A stretch of 62,637 nucleotides of DNA, from assembly GCA_903904815.1 (NCBI GenBank), contig CAIVDU010000033.1, positions 1 to 62,637 on the forward strand. Direction: 5' to 3'. Below, piece by piece: positions 14,683 through 22,697 of the stretch. Within the stretch, counting starts at the first letter, position 1; the number at the start of each line of letters is the position of its first letter. Origin of the DNA: an uncultured Armatimonadota bacterium. GTDB taxonomy: Bacteria; Armatimonadota; Fimbriimonadia; Fimbriimonadales; Fimbriimonadaceae. The translations under genes and the position numbers were made by a program. The notes under the pieces were generated by a model, which was not told the origin of the DNA, did not search any database, and was given only the letters and a program-made list of their open reading frames with translations.

Positions 14683-15909
14683 GTGGCCGACGTCTTCCTT
14701 CTCAACATCGCAGGCGCAGACAGACCAGGGTTGACGAATGCGATCACGGGAATCCTTGCCGAACACGAAGTTCGAGTGCTCGATATCGGCCAGGCAGTGA
14801 TCCATGACCACCTGACGCTCGGGATTCTGATCGAACTGCCGCATCGAAATGACCTCGCCGACCTGCTCCTCAAGTTCCACATGAGCGAAAGGGACCTCGA
14901 CATCAAGATCCGAGTAACTCCCGTCGAGACAGACGAATACGAGGCGTGGGTAGGGAAGCAGGGGCAGGAGCGAACGATTCTCACGATTCTCGGTCGGGAC
15001 ATCCAGGCGAGCGTCTTCAAGAAGCTCACCGGATTGCTTCTCGAGCAGGGACTGAACATCGAGAAGATCTCAAGGCTGTCCGGGCGAATTTCTCTGGTCT
15101 CTCCGACTCCGTCCCCGAGATCTTGCATCGAGCTCTCCATTCTCGGAACGCCAAAAGATCGGTCGGCGCTGAAGCAGCAGATCCTGAGTATTTCTCAGGT
15201 GGAACAGGTTGACCTCGCCCTCCAATCCGACGACATGTTTCGACGCAACCGGCGGTTGGTGGTTTTCGACATGGACTCTACTTTGATTCGCTGCGAAGTG
15301 ATTGACGAGTTGGCCCGGCTCGCCGGAGTCTATGAAGAAGTTGCCCAGATCACCGAACGGGCGATGCGCGGAGAACTGGATTTCAAGGCGAGCTTTACGA
15401 AGCGCCTCGCGCTCCTCGAAGGATTGGAGCTCACGAAGGTGGAGGAGTTCACCAAGCAGTTGCCCTTGATGGACGGGGCCGAGAGGCTCATCTCAACCCT
15501 GAAGCGCCTCGGCTTCAAGACCGCTATCTGCTCAGGAGGTTTTACTCCCATGGGACGACGTCTCCAGGAGATCCTCGGCATCGACTATGTGTTCGCGAAT
15601 GAACTGGAGAGCAGGGATGGCAAACTCACTGGACGCCCCTCGGGCGATATCGTGGATGGCCAGAAAAAGGCGTCCCTTATGGCGAGGCTTGCCGACGACT
15701 TAAGCCTCGACTTGAGGCAGGTCATCGCCATTGGCGACGGGGCCAACGATCTGCCCATGATCGAAAAGGCCGGCCTGGGAATTGCCTTTCGCGCCAAGCC
15801 AATCGTCAAGGCCAGCGCTAAGCAAGCCCTGTCGATCCTCGGACTGGATGCGGTTCTCTATCTGATAGGCATTCGTGATCGAGACCTCAAAACCGAGAAC
15901 ACCGGTTAA
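14683..15909 (+). CDS. serB: Phosphoserine phosphatase with two ACT domains
   Basis: This 408-residue enzyme performs the last step of serine synthesis, releasing phosphate from phosphoserine. Two ACT domains come first (about 1-75 and 100-170), as in mycobacterial SerB2, and probably sense an amino acid. The HAD catalytic domain starts near residue 190 with VVFDMDSTLIRCEVIDELA (nucleophile D in DMDST). It continues with CSGGFTPMG, a GQKKA lysine region and GDGANDLPM. The GTG start has a TATGAC box eight bases upstream and no ribosome binding site. Confidence 0.94.
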   Translation: MADVFLLNIAGADRPGLTNAITGILAEHEVRVLDIGQAVIHDHLTLGILIELPHRNDLADLLLKFHMSERDLDIKIRVTPVETDEYEAWVGKQGQERTILTILGRDIQASVFKKLTGLLLEQGLNIEKISRLSGRISLVSPTPSPRSCIELSILGTPKDRSALKQQILSISQVEQVDLALQSDDMFRRNRRLVVFDMDSTLIRCEVIDELARLAGVYEEVAQITERAMRGELDFKASFTKRLALLEGLELTKVEEFTKQLPLMDGAERLISTLKRLGFKTAICSGGFTPMGRRLQEILGIDYVFANELESRDGKLTGRPSGDIVDGQKKASLMARLADDLSLDLRQVIAIGDGANDLPMIEKAGLGIAFRAKPIVKASAKQALSILGLDAVLYLIGIRDRDLKTENTG

Positions 15910-15912
15910 ACT
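15907..15912 (+). promoter_or_regulatory. Putative -10 box of the nucleotidase gene (leaderless type)
   Basis: TAAACT spans the serB stop codon and ends seven bases before the ATG at 15920. No ribosome binding site is present. Confidence 0.35.
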
Positions 15913-15919
15913 GGTCGCC

Positions 15920-17470
15920 ATGCGTCCCTTTGCCACGATGTCGGCTTTGTTGCTTGCTGCCCTGTCGGTGGCCGACAAGCCGATCACCATCACGATTTTG
16001 CATACCAACGACCTGCATGCCCACATCATGCCGGTGAACATCGCCAAGAAATCGTATGGTGGCTACGCGCGACAGGCGACGCTGATCAAGCGGTTCCGGG
16101 CGACTGACCCCAATGTCGTGCTGCTCAGCGCAGGTGACACATTTCAAGGAACGCTCTACTTCAACATTTACGAGGGACTCGCCGACGCGGCCATCCTGAA
16201 TACGATGGGATACGATGCTGCCTGCATCGGGAATCACGAGTTCGATCACGGTCCTGTGGCGTTGTCGAACTTCATCAAGTCGGTCAATTTCCCGGTCATT
16301 TGCTCCAACCTGAACCTCTCGAAAGAGCCGTCTCTATCCAACATCGTTCAACCAAGCACGGTACTCACAGTTGGAGGCGAAAAGCTTGGTCTGGTCGGCG
16401 CCATTACTCCTGATGTCGTTACGATCTCAAGCACCGGGCCTACGGTGTCTCTCAATGATCTGACGACCAGCGTCCAATCGGCGGTCGATGACCTCACCAA
16501 GAAAGGGGTGAACAAGATCCTTTTGTTGACCCATGTGGGCTATGAGGAAGAGATGGCTCTCGCCACGAGGCTGCACGACGTTGATGCCATTGTTGGCGGA
16601 CACAGCCACACTCCGCTTGGCACACCGGCGTTGCCAGGTTGGCCCGACTCAAAGGGGGCCTATCCCACGATCGTGAAGGATGCAACTGGGCAGCCAGTCT
16701 ATATCGTTCAGTCGTGGGAGTGGGGAAAGGTGTTCGGGCGATTTAAGCTGTCATTCGACGCAAGCGGGCACGTCACAAAGGTCTCCGATGCAGCACCGAT
16801 CGTCGTCGATTCCACTATTCCCGAAGATCCCGTCGTGAAGTCAGAAATCACCGCTTTCGAGCGGCCACTCATTGCCACCCAGAATCTTCAGGTCGGGACA
16901 ACGGCAGGGCCATTGACAAATGCGTGGGGTGGTGCGTCCCTCATCTCCCAGGTCATTTCCGACGGCATGCTCGAGGCGGGGGCCAAGCAAGGGGCGGTGG
17001 CTGCGTTCGTTAATGCCGGTGGTGTTCGGTCAGGCCTCGAGGCCGGGAAGATCACCTACGGACAGGCGATCACTGTTCAGCCGTTCAGTAACACGCTCGT
17101 GATATTGACCCTATCCGGCTCCGAGCTGAAGGCTGCGCTGGAGGAGGGCTTCAAGTCGGCCGATCATGCTGGGGGACTCCTGCTGCCATCGAAGGGAACA
17201 AGGTATACGCTGGATCGTTCTCAGCCAGCGGGATCTAGGATTTCCCATGTGATTGTCGCTGGTCAACCTCTCGATCTCGAGAAGTCTTACACCGTCGCGC
17301 TCGCCAACTTCACGGCGAATGGTGGAGACGCCCACGACGCGCTGAAAAATGCAAAAGGGAAGCGAGTTGACACCGGTTTGGTAGATATTGACACCCTCGT
17401 AGACTATATCAAGCGGCATAGTCCGTTGGATGTTAAGGATGAAGGTCGGATTCGGGAGATTGGCGGCTAG
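15920..17470 (+). CDS. UshA/5'-nucleotidase family metallophosphatase
   Basis: This 516-residue exported enzyme probably hydrolyses nucleotides or related phosphoesters outside the cytoplasm. After a signal peptide (about 1-19) the metallophosphatase domain shows ILHTNDLHAH, LSAGDTFQGT, GNHEFDHG, LTHVGYEEE and GGHSHTPLG, the metal ligands of the family. The C-terminal substrate domain contains NAGGVRSGL, ITYGQAITVQPFSNTL and TANGGDAHD. The ATG at 15920 is preferred because the longer frame overlaps serB and adds residues ahead of the signal peptide. No lipobox or anchor motif is seen. Confidence 0.92.
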   Translation: MRPFATMSALLLAALSVADKPITITILHTNDLHAHIMPVNIAKKSYGGYARQATLIKRFRATDPNVVLLSAGDTFQGTLYFNIYEGLADAAILNTMGYDAACIGNHEFDHGPVALSNFIKSVNFPVICSNLNLSKEPSLSNIVQPSTVLTVGGEKLGLVGAITPDVVTISSTGPTVSLNDLTTSVQSAVDDLTKKGVNKILLLTHVGYEEEMALATRLHDVDAIVGGHSHTPLGTPALPGWPDSKGAYPTIVKDATGQPVYIVQSWEWGKVFGRFKLSFDASGHVTKVSDAAPIVVDSTIPEDPVVKSEITAFERPLIATQNLQVGTTAGPLTNAWGGASLISQVISDGMLEAGAKQGAVAAFVNAGGVRSGLEAGKITYGQAITVQPFSNTLVILTLSGSELKAALEEGFKSADHAGGLLLPSKGTRYTLDRSQPAGSRISHVIVAGQPLDLEKSYTVALANFTANGGDAHDALKNAKGKRVDTGLVDIDTLVDYIKRHSPLDVKDEGRIREIGG

Positions 17471-17592
17471 CCTTTGCCTGGCCGGGCAGGTCGCAGCGAA
17501 CCAAAAATGGCCCGAAAATTGTCGAACCTGTTTCACAAGCCGCGCGAAGAGATTCGGTGAGGCGGTCAAATCGGTCACAATAGACCCTTAGA

Positions 17593-19287
17593 ATGTCCGA
17601 CACAGTTCTCGTTCTTGGCTCCGGCCCAATTCGCATCGGCCAAGGCATCGAGTTCGACTATTCTTGCGTTCACTGCGTCTGGTCTCTTCGTGAACACGGA
17701 TATCGAGCCATCATCGTCAACAACAACCCGGAGACGGTGAGTACTGACTTCGACACCGGCGACGGACTCTATTTCGAGCCAGTAACCCTCGAAGACGTTC
17801 TGGATATCATCGCTCACGAGAACCCAATCGGCGTGGTCTGCCAGTTTGGTGGCCAAACCGCGATCAACCTCGCGGAAGGGCTCCAGGCGAACAACATCAA
17901 GGTGCTCGGCACTTCTCCAGAGGCCATCTCGACTGCCGAAGACCGCGAAAAGTTCGACGTCCTCCTCGAGGGTCTTGGAATCCCTCGCCCGCGCGGAAAG
18001 GCGGTCCGTTCGCTGGAAGAAGCCAAAGTCATTGCTCGAGAAGTCGGCTACCCCGTCCTCGTGCGACCAAGCTTCGTTCTTGGCGGACGCGCGATGGAGA
18101 TCGTTTTCAGCGAAGGACAGCTCCAGGGTTTCTACAAGGAAGCCGAAGACGCCAATCCCGGCCAACCGGTCCTGGTCGACAAGTACCTTCTCGGCAAGGA
18201 AGCCGAGGTTGATGTGATTTCCGACGGTGAGGACACCCTTGTTCCCGGCATCATGGAGCATATCGAGCGAGCTGGCGTCCACAGTGGCGACTCGATGGCG
18301 GTCTATCCGCCGGTCACCTTGCCGACACGGATTCAGGCCGAGATGGTGACCCACGCCTGCAAGATCGCCCGTGCACTTGGAGTGAAGGGCCTGATGAACA
18401 TTCAGTTCGTCATTGCGGACGACAAGGCGTACGTGCTCGAGGTCAACCCTCGGGCCAGTCGAACGGTGCCCTATCTGAGCAAGGTTACCGGTGTGCCGAT
18501 GGTGGACCTCGCCACTCGCTGCATGATGGGCGAGAAGCTGAAGGACATGGGATACACCAGCGGCCTCTGGGCGCTCCACGGGGTTGGCTCCCAGCCGGAA
18601 GGCACGGTCGCCCTTCCCGGGGTGGGTTCTTCCAGTGCAGCTCAAGCCCGCGCCACCATCATTCCGGAAGCAGCGTTTCTTACCGGAACGCCAGAACTAC
18701 CGAAGCCAATTCTTTACGCGATCAAGGCTCCGGTCTTTTCCTTCCAGAAACTCGGCAAGGTGGAGCCTAGCCTCGGTCCCGAAATGAAATCGACCGGCGA
18801 AGTGCTCGGCATCGACCGAACCTTTGAAGGCGCGCTTTACAAAGCGATGGTCGGAAGCGGCATCGTGTTCAAGGGAGAGGGCGTCGTTCTGATCACAGTT
18901 CGGGATGACGACAAGGCGATGGCTTTGGATATCGCCCGCAAGCTTCACGGCGCCGGCCGAGAAATCGCCGCCACGCCTGGAACCGCGAAGGCGCTTGTGG
19001 AAGGCGGAATCCCCTGCGACTCCGTAAACAAGATCCAGAACGGTTCGCCGAATATTCTCGACCTGATCATGGCGGGCAAAGTAAGCCTCATGATCAACAC
19101 CCCGAGCCTTAGCGAAACGAGCGAGAGCGAAGCCGCCCGAATCCGTCGCGCCTGCATCGAGACAGGCACACCCTGTGTGACGAGCATCGATACGGCTGCC
19201 GCACTTATCCACGCGATGAAGGTGTTCGCAGATCCGTCCCTCGCGGAGTGCCTGAGACTGGAAGAATACTTCTCCGTCCCGGTGTGA
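17593..19287 (+). CDS. carB: Carbamoyl phosphate synthetase large subunit, C-terminal half
   Basis: This 564-residue protein aligns only with the second half of CarB, which is usually about 1,070 residues. It begins at the family's internal sequence LGSGPIRIGQGIEFDYSCVH, which is normally near residue 555. It holds the second ATP-grasp synthetase domain (VRPSFVLGGRAMEIV, VLEVNPRASRTVPY), which phosphorylates carbamate. It ends with the MGS-like regulatory domain (GREIAATPGTAKALVEGG, MINTPS). No N-terminal half lies upstream, where a complete nucleotidase gene ends 122 bp away. This is a genuine split gene as in Methanocaldococcus and Aquifex, or the partner is elsewhere. A CACAAT box lies 11 bases before the ATG. 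Confidence 0.93.
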   Translation: MSDTVLVLGSGPIRIGQGIEFDYSCVHCVWSLREHGYRAIIVNNNPETVSTDFDTGDGLYFEPVTLEDVLDIIAHENPIGVVCQFGGQTAINLAEGLQANNIKVLGTSPEAISTAEDREKFDVLLEGLGIPRPRGKAVRSLEEAKVIAREVGYPVLVRPSFVLGGRAMEIVFSEGQLQGFYKEAEDANPGQPVLVDKYLLGKEAEVDVISDGEDTLVPGIMEHIERAGVHSGDSMAVYPPVTLPTRIQAEMVTHACKIARALGVKGLMNIQFVIADDKAYVLEVNPRASRTVPYLSKVTGVPMVDLATRCMMGEKLKDMGYTSGLWALHGVGSQPEGTVALPGVGSSSAAQARATIIPEAAFLTGTPELPKPILYAIKAPVFSFQKLGKVEPSLGPEMKSTGEVLGIDRTFEGALYKAMVGSGIVFKGEGVVLITVRDDDKAMALDIARKLHGAGREIAATPGTAKALVEGGIPCDSVNKIQNGSPNILDLIMAGKVSLMINTPSLSETSESEAARIRRACIETGTPCVTSIDTAAALIHAMKVFADPSLAECLRLEEYFSVPV

Positions 19288-19293
19288 TTACGG

Positions 19294-19315
19294 TGGAGGC
19301 GGCGTCCCGCCTCCA
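19294..19315. terminator. Hairpin between convergent carB and Gfo genes
   Basis: TGGAGGCGG and CCGCCTCCA form a perfect 9-bp stem with a CGTC loop. There is no U-run directly after it, so it is a terminator-like or transcript-protecting hairpin at a convergent junction. Confidence 0.4.
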
Positions 19316-19464
19316 TTGACTATGAGGTTTTGGTTCTTCTTTTTGAGTTCGGCCCGACAAGTGTAGCTAATGCTTGGAGCATGTCTTGAAAGTGTCGCTA
19401 TCAACAGGGCGTGAAGGATCAATCCCGGCATCGCCCAGATTCTACGTCGAAGGCGGGCCGGATC

Positions 19465-20532
19465 CTAGGTCCAGGCTTGGGGAAGGGCTTGAACCGGCTC
19501 CCTCGTCTTGGCCGACTCGTTGATCAGGATGTCGAAATAACGGTCTTGACAGGCGTCTGCCATGCCGTAGAACTCTTCACCCGTCTCGACGTAGGTCTGC
19601 ATTTTCTTGAGCGATGTGGCGACGGCGATCTCGTCGTCGCTCCAGCGGGCGCCCGGAAATGGGTTTTGATAGAGGATTTCGGATCCACCTAAGATCGCGC
19701 GATGATAAAAGCCTTCGAGGTTGCCGTTATGTCCGGTGTCCTGCCGGGTCAGTTCGAACTGAATCGGAGTTTGAAAGTCCTGCAGGAGCCGCACACTCGT
19801 GTTGTTTATCTCGCCTTCGTCGCCTCGCACCAGGAGCCGATGAGAGCGGATCCACGAAAAATATTGGTCCCCAGTGAAATCAAAGACACCCAATTTGTCG
19901 CCGTAATCGAACTCGGCGATCGTTCGCTCGGTTTCTAGGACCACGCGCGATTGAGGCGGGCCATTTCGCCCGGGGCCACCGACTATTTTCGACTTGAAGC
20001 TGCGAGCGGTGATTTTTGGAAGCCTCAATCCGGTTTGCAGATAGTTTCGGAGCAGGCTGATGCCGTGGTAGCCGTGGGCGCAGGATACGTCCGCTTCCCG
20101 CACTGTCCCCAAACGGCCGTCGTTTACGAGTTTGAGGCGCGCGGTATGAAGAGGCTGGAAAATGTACTGCTCGGCGAGCTGAATCTTTGCTCCGCTTTGA
20201 GATAGTTGGTAGACCCGGTGCAGGTCTTCGAGGCGGGGAGCGATAGGAGTTTCGGACAGGATCGGGACGCGAGCCGCCGCAAGCGACTCGGTCACCGGCA
20301 GGATCGAGGGCCATGAAACCGACGTGACCACAAACGAAAGCTTGCCGGTGTCCAGAAGCTCTTCCATCGTCTCGAAAACCGGGACCGCCCATTGCGCTTG
20401 GACCTGCGCTCGGGTTTCCGCATTCCGAACTACAATCCCGGCAAAAGGGAACTGTTGCGGGAGGTCCCTCGCGATTCGGAGGAAAAACTCTGCCCTCCAA
20501 CCAGCGCCGATCAATCCAAAAGAGCGAGTCAT
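19465..20532 (-). CDS. Gfo/Idh/MocA family oxidoreductase (1 of 3)
   Basis: This 355-residue protein has an N-terminal dinucleotide-binding fold (FGLIGAGWRAEFFLRIA at residues 5-21) and a C-terminal alpha/beta substrate domain. The catalytic EKP of the family is replaced by ETP in LSETPIAPRLEDL (about 92-104), so it may not use the usual lysine. Further on are QYIFQPLHTARLKLV and the typical glycine-rich GYHGISLLRNYL segment. The substrate is probably a sugar or cyclitol. It lies alone between carB (convergent) and the STN-like pair. It is distinct in sequence from the other two family members in the window. Confidence 0.85.
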   Translation of the reverse strand: MTRSFGLIGAGWRAEFFLRIARDLPQQFPFAGIVVRNAETRAQVQAQWAVPVFETMEELLDTGKLSFVVTSVSWPSILPVTESLAAARVPILSETPIAPRLEDLHRVYQLSQSGAKIQLAEQYIFQPLHTARLKLVNDGRLGTVREADVSCAHGYHGISLLRNYLQTGLRLPKITARSFKSKIVGGPGRNGPPQSRVVLETERTIAEFDYGDKLGVFDFTGDQYFSWIRSHRLLVRGDEGEINNTSVRLLQDFQTPIQFELTRQDTGHNGNLEGFYHRAILGGSEILYQNPFPGARWSDDEIAVATSLKKMQTYVETGEEFYGMADACQDRYFDILINESAKTREPVQALPQAWT

Positions 20533-20560
20533 TGCTCAGCCAGAATACTAGGTAACTGTT

Positions 20561-22654
20561 TTAGCGAGGGGGCACCTTGCTTGGTTGCTCAGACGGCTGA
20601 ATGTTTTCGAATCGGTTGGCCATGTCGATCATGCTCTTGACTCCCTCTGCAATCTTAGTCTGTGCACTTGGTGGCAGGTGGTTTATGTCGAACCTCTGTC
20701 CGTTCGGGGAAAGCTCGTCATCAAACAATTGAGAAATCATCGTCAGGGAGTCTCCGAAGTTAAACTCGAACTCGAAAACTGTTCGCGTGCCTAGCACTAC
20801 CGAGTCGATGCGTCTTCTCGACACGTTAAAGAGGTCATTATGCGGAAACTTATGGTGTTCAGAAAACTTCCAATTGACAATCTGATCCAGATTCATGATC
20901 TGGGGCAACTCGGTTCCGTCGTCGTCTGCGCAGAGTGGCAAGACATTGAGCTCTGTCCTGGTGGACAACTTTACAAAGCTGTGGATCGGAACTCCGAAGG
21001 CTAAGCTTTCAGGATTGGGCCTGGGAGACGGCATTCCAGAGTCATTCGAGGCCATGTTAGCGATTCCGAGTTCATCGAAGAAAAAACCGCCATCAGGGTC
21101 AAATATCAGCCTTCTAACGGCTTCAATTTGCGTTTTTGAGAGACTGTCCATCGACACCTCCCTTCCGTCAGTGAGCAATCGCCGGGAACTTGAAGATAAC
21201 TCGCCGTAGAAACGAAGCAAGTTCCAGCTAGGCATCGCATAACTTTCAGCGTCGCCGGTTGAAGGATCGAGGTAGCACTGATAGGCTTTCGTTAATCCAC
21301 CTTCATGCGGACTTGGAGCATGGAGAGCGAAGGCAGCCAACTGATCAAGCCGAAGATGCCCCTGTTTTTGGCAAGTTCGCACCAAGTCCCGGAGAGCAGC
21401 TCGATCTGTTCGGTTACGGCGACTCAGTTGGGGATTGGATGGTTTTATTTCGAGCCATCCACTCGATCGATCCATCGTCATGACGCTGCCTTCGCTTAGT
21501 GCATCCAAGACATCTTTGGTCGAATTCAGGCTGGAGAGCTCGGAGAGGGCATCGTCCGGGACTGAAGCTACGAGCTGAGCTTTCTGAAAAGTCGCAACTC
21601 CGAATAGTTGGTCGGTGGGCATGAACGAGAGCGGGTCGACCACTTCGGGTTGTGCGAGCAGAGCACCAAGCCCACGAGGGACCCGTACAGGGCTCTTGAG
21701 GTCATCGGACCTCGGAAAAATAAGCTTTGTGAAGAGTGCTGTCTCTGGGCTTACCCCAATCTTTTGATCTACGCTTTGGGATTGATCCACGACATCGCTA
21801 GGAACTCCAGGTTCAACTTCGAAAGGCCTACTTATGGATTGCGTGAAGGAGGTAGCGACCCTCAGGTTTTGGTCGTAGAAGGTCACTTTGGCCTCGATGC
21901 CCAAATAGGTTTCTGCTCTGGAAAGCGCTAGGGTCACCTTTCCGTGGGAATCAATCTTTGAGCGCGTAACTCCGGATCCCCCGAACTGGACATCTGCGAT
22001 ATCGTCCATGTCATACCCTCCGTAAGTCTCGCCAGACTGCCCGACCTTCTTCTCAAATCGAGCATTGTATCGCTCGGTGTACCAGTTGAGAACTTCTCTT
22101 GAACTGCTAGGAAGTGGTTCCTCAATCGCATTTGGGGCGTCCGCGAATTTGATCGACTTTCCTGGCTCTAGTACGAGCCATTTCGGATCCAATCCCTTGA
22201 GTAGTCGATAAATCGTGATTCCCCTTTCGATAAACGATTGACTCGGAGTGAACGGAGCATCGTGCCCGGGAGTGCAAGCAAGCTGCTCGAAGTGCCTCAA
22301 CCCATGGCCGACGAGAGCAGACATCTTAGAAGCTTCACGGTTGAGATAGTTTCGAGCTTCGAATCGGCGAGCATCCGGGTCCGGATAGAGCTCCAGATCC
22401 GTGGCGGTTTTCTTCCATTGCCCCGCGTCGACCTTAGCGAGTTCATAAAGGAGCTCCTGTACTGGGACATCCTTGACCGAGATCACCATGACGTCGTTTG
22501 CGCATCTGTCGCCAACACGTAATGTCCAACCGCATCGTTGGCTGAGTTCCGGTAGCAGGCGGGAGAGGGGTTCCGCCCGGCACGTGAAGCTAACAGTTGG
22601 GTTCGTGCCTGCTATCGACAGGGAGGCAATGGCCTGAAGCAAGAACGTCGTCAT
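20561..22654 (-). CDS. Exported protein with N-terminal STN-like domain, paralogue A
   Basis: This 697-residue protein is of an unnamed family. A short signal peptide is followed by an STN-like module (about 20-90): VSFTCRAEPLSRLLPELSQ, VMVISVKDVPVQELLYELAKV. Such modules occur at the N-termini of secretins and TonB-dependent receptors. The remaining 600 residues contain no barrel signature or enzyme motif that I recognise. It shares QNRTDRAALR-type segments, VDAGQWKKT and its overall length with the protein encoded immediately upstream (22698-24836), so they are tandem duplicates 43 bp apart. A TAAAAT box seven bases before the ATG suggests its own leaderless transcript. Confidence 0.8.
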   Translation of the reverse strand: MTTFLLQAIASLSIAGTNPTVSFTCRAEPLSRLLPELSQRCGWTLRVGDRCANDVMVISVKDVPVQELLYELAKVDAGQWKKTATDLELYPDPDARRFEARNYLNREASKMSALVGHGLRHFEQLACTPGHDAPFTPSQSFIERGITIYRLLKGLDPKWLVLEPGKSIKFADAPNAIEEPLPSSSREVLNWYTERYNARFEKKVGQSGETYGGYDMDDIADVQFGGSGVTRSKIDSHGKVTLALSRAETYLGIEAKVTFYDQNLRVATSFTQSISRPFEVEPGVPSDVVDQSQSVDQKIGVSPETALFTKLIFPRSDDLKSPVRVPRGLGALLAQPEVVDPLSFMPTDQLFGVATFQKAQLVASVPDDALSELSSLNSTKDVLDALSEGSVMTMDRSSGWLEIKPSNPQLSRRNRTDRAALRDLVRTCQKQGHLRLDQLAAFALHAPSPHEGGLTKAYQCYLDPSTGDAESYAMPSWNLLRFYGELSSSSRRLLTDGREVSMDSLSKTQIEAVRRLIFDPDGGFFFDELGIANMASNDSGMPSPRPNPESLAFGVPIHSFVKLSTRTELNVLPLCADDDGTELPQIMNLDQIVNWKFSEHHKFPHNDLFNVSRRRIDSVVLGTRTVFEFEFNFGDSLTMISQLFDDELSPNGQRFDINHLPPSAQTKIAEGVKSMIDMANRFENIQPSEQPSKVPPR

Positions 22655-22661
22655 TGCTTCG

Positions 22662-22667
22662 ATTTTA
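22662..22667 (-). promoter_or_regulatory. Putative -10 box of STN-like paralogue A (leaderless type)
   Basis: TAAAAT on the minus strand ends seven bases before the ATG at 22654. No ribosome binding site is present. Confidence 0.4.
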
Positions 22668-22697
22668 CACGTTAAACGCTTTACTTCCCAGTATTTA

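Noticed and set aside
17575-18645. Minus-strand open frame of 356 codons opposite carB
   Set aside because: The plus strand is an unmistakable CarB half, and the reverse frame is His/Asp/Val-rich shadow sequence.
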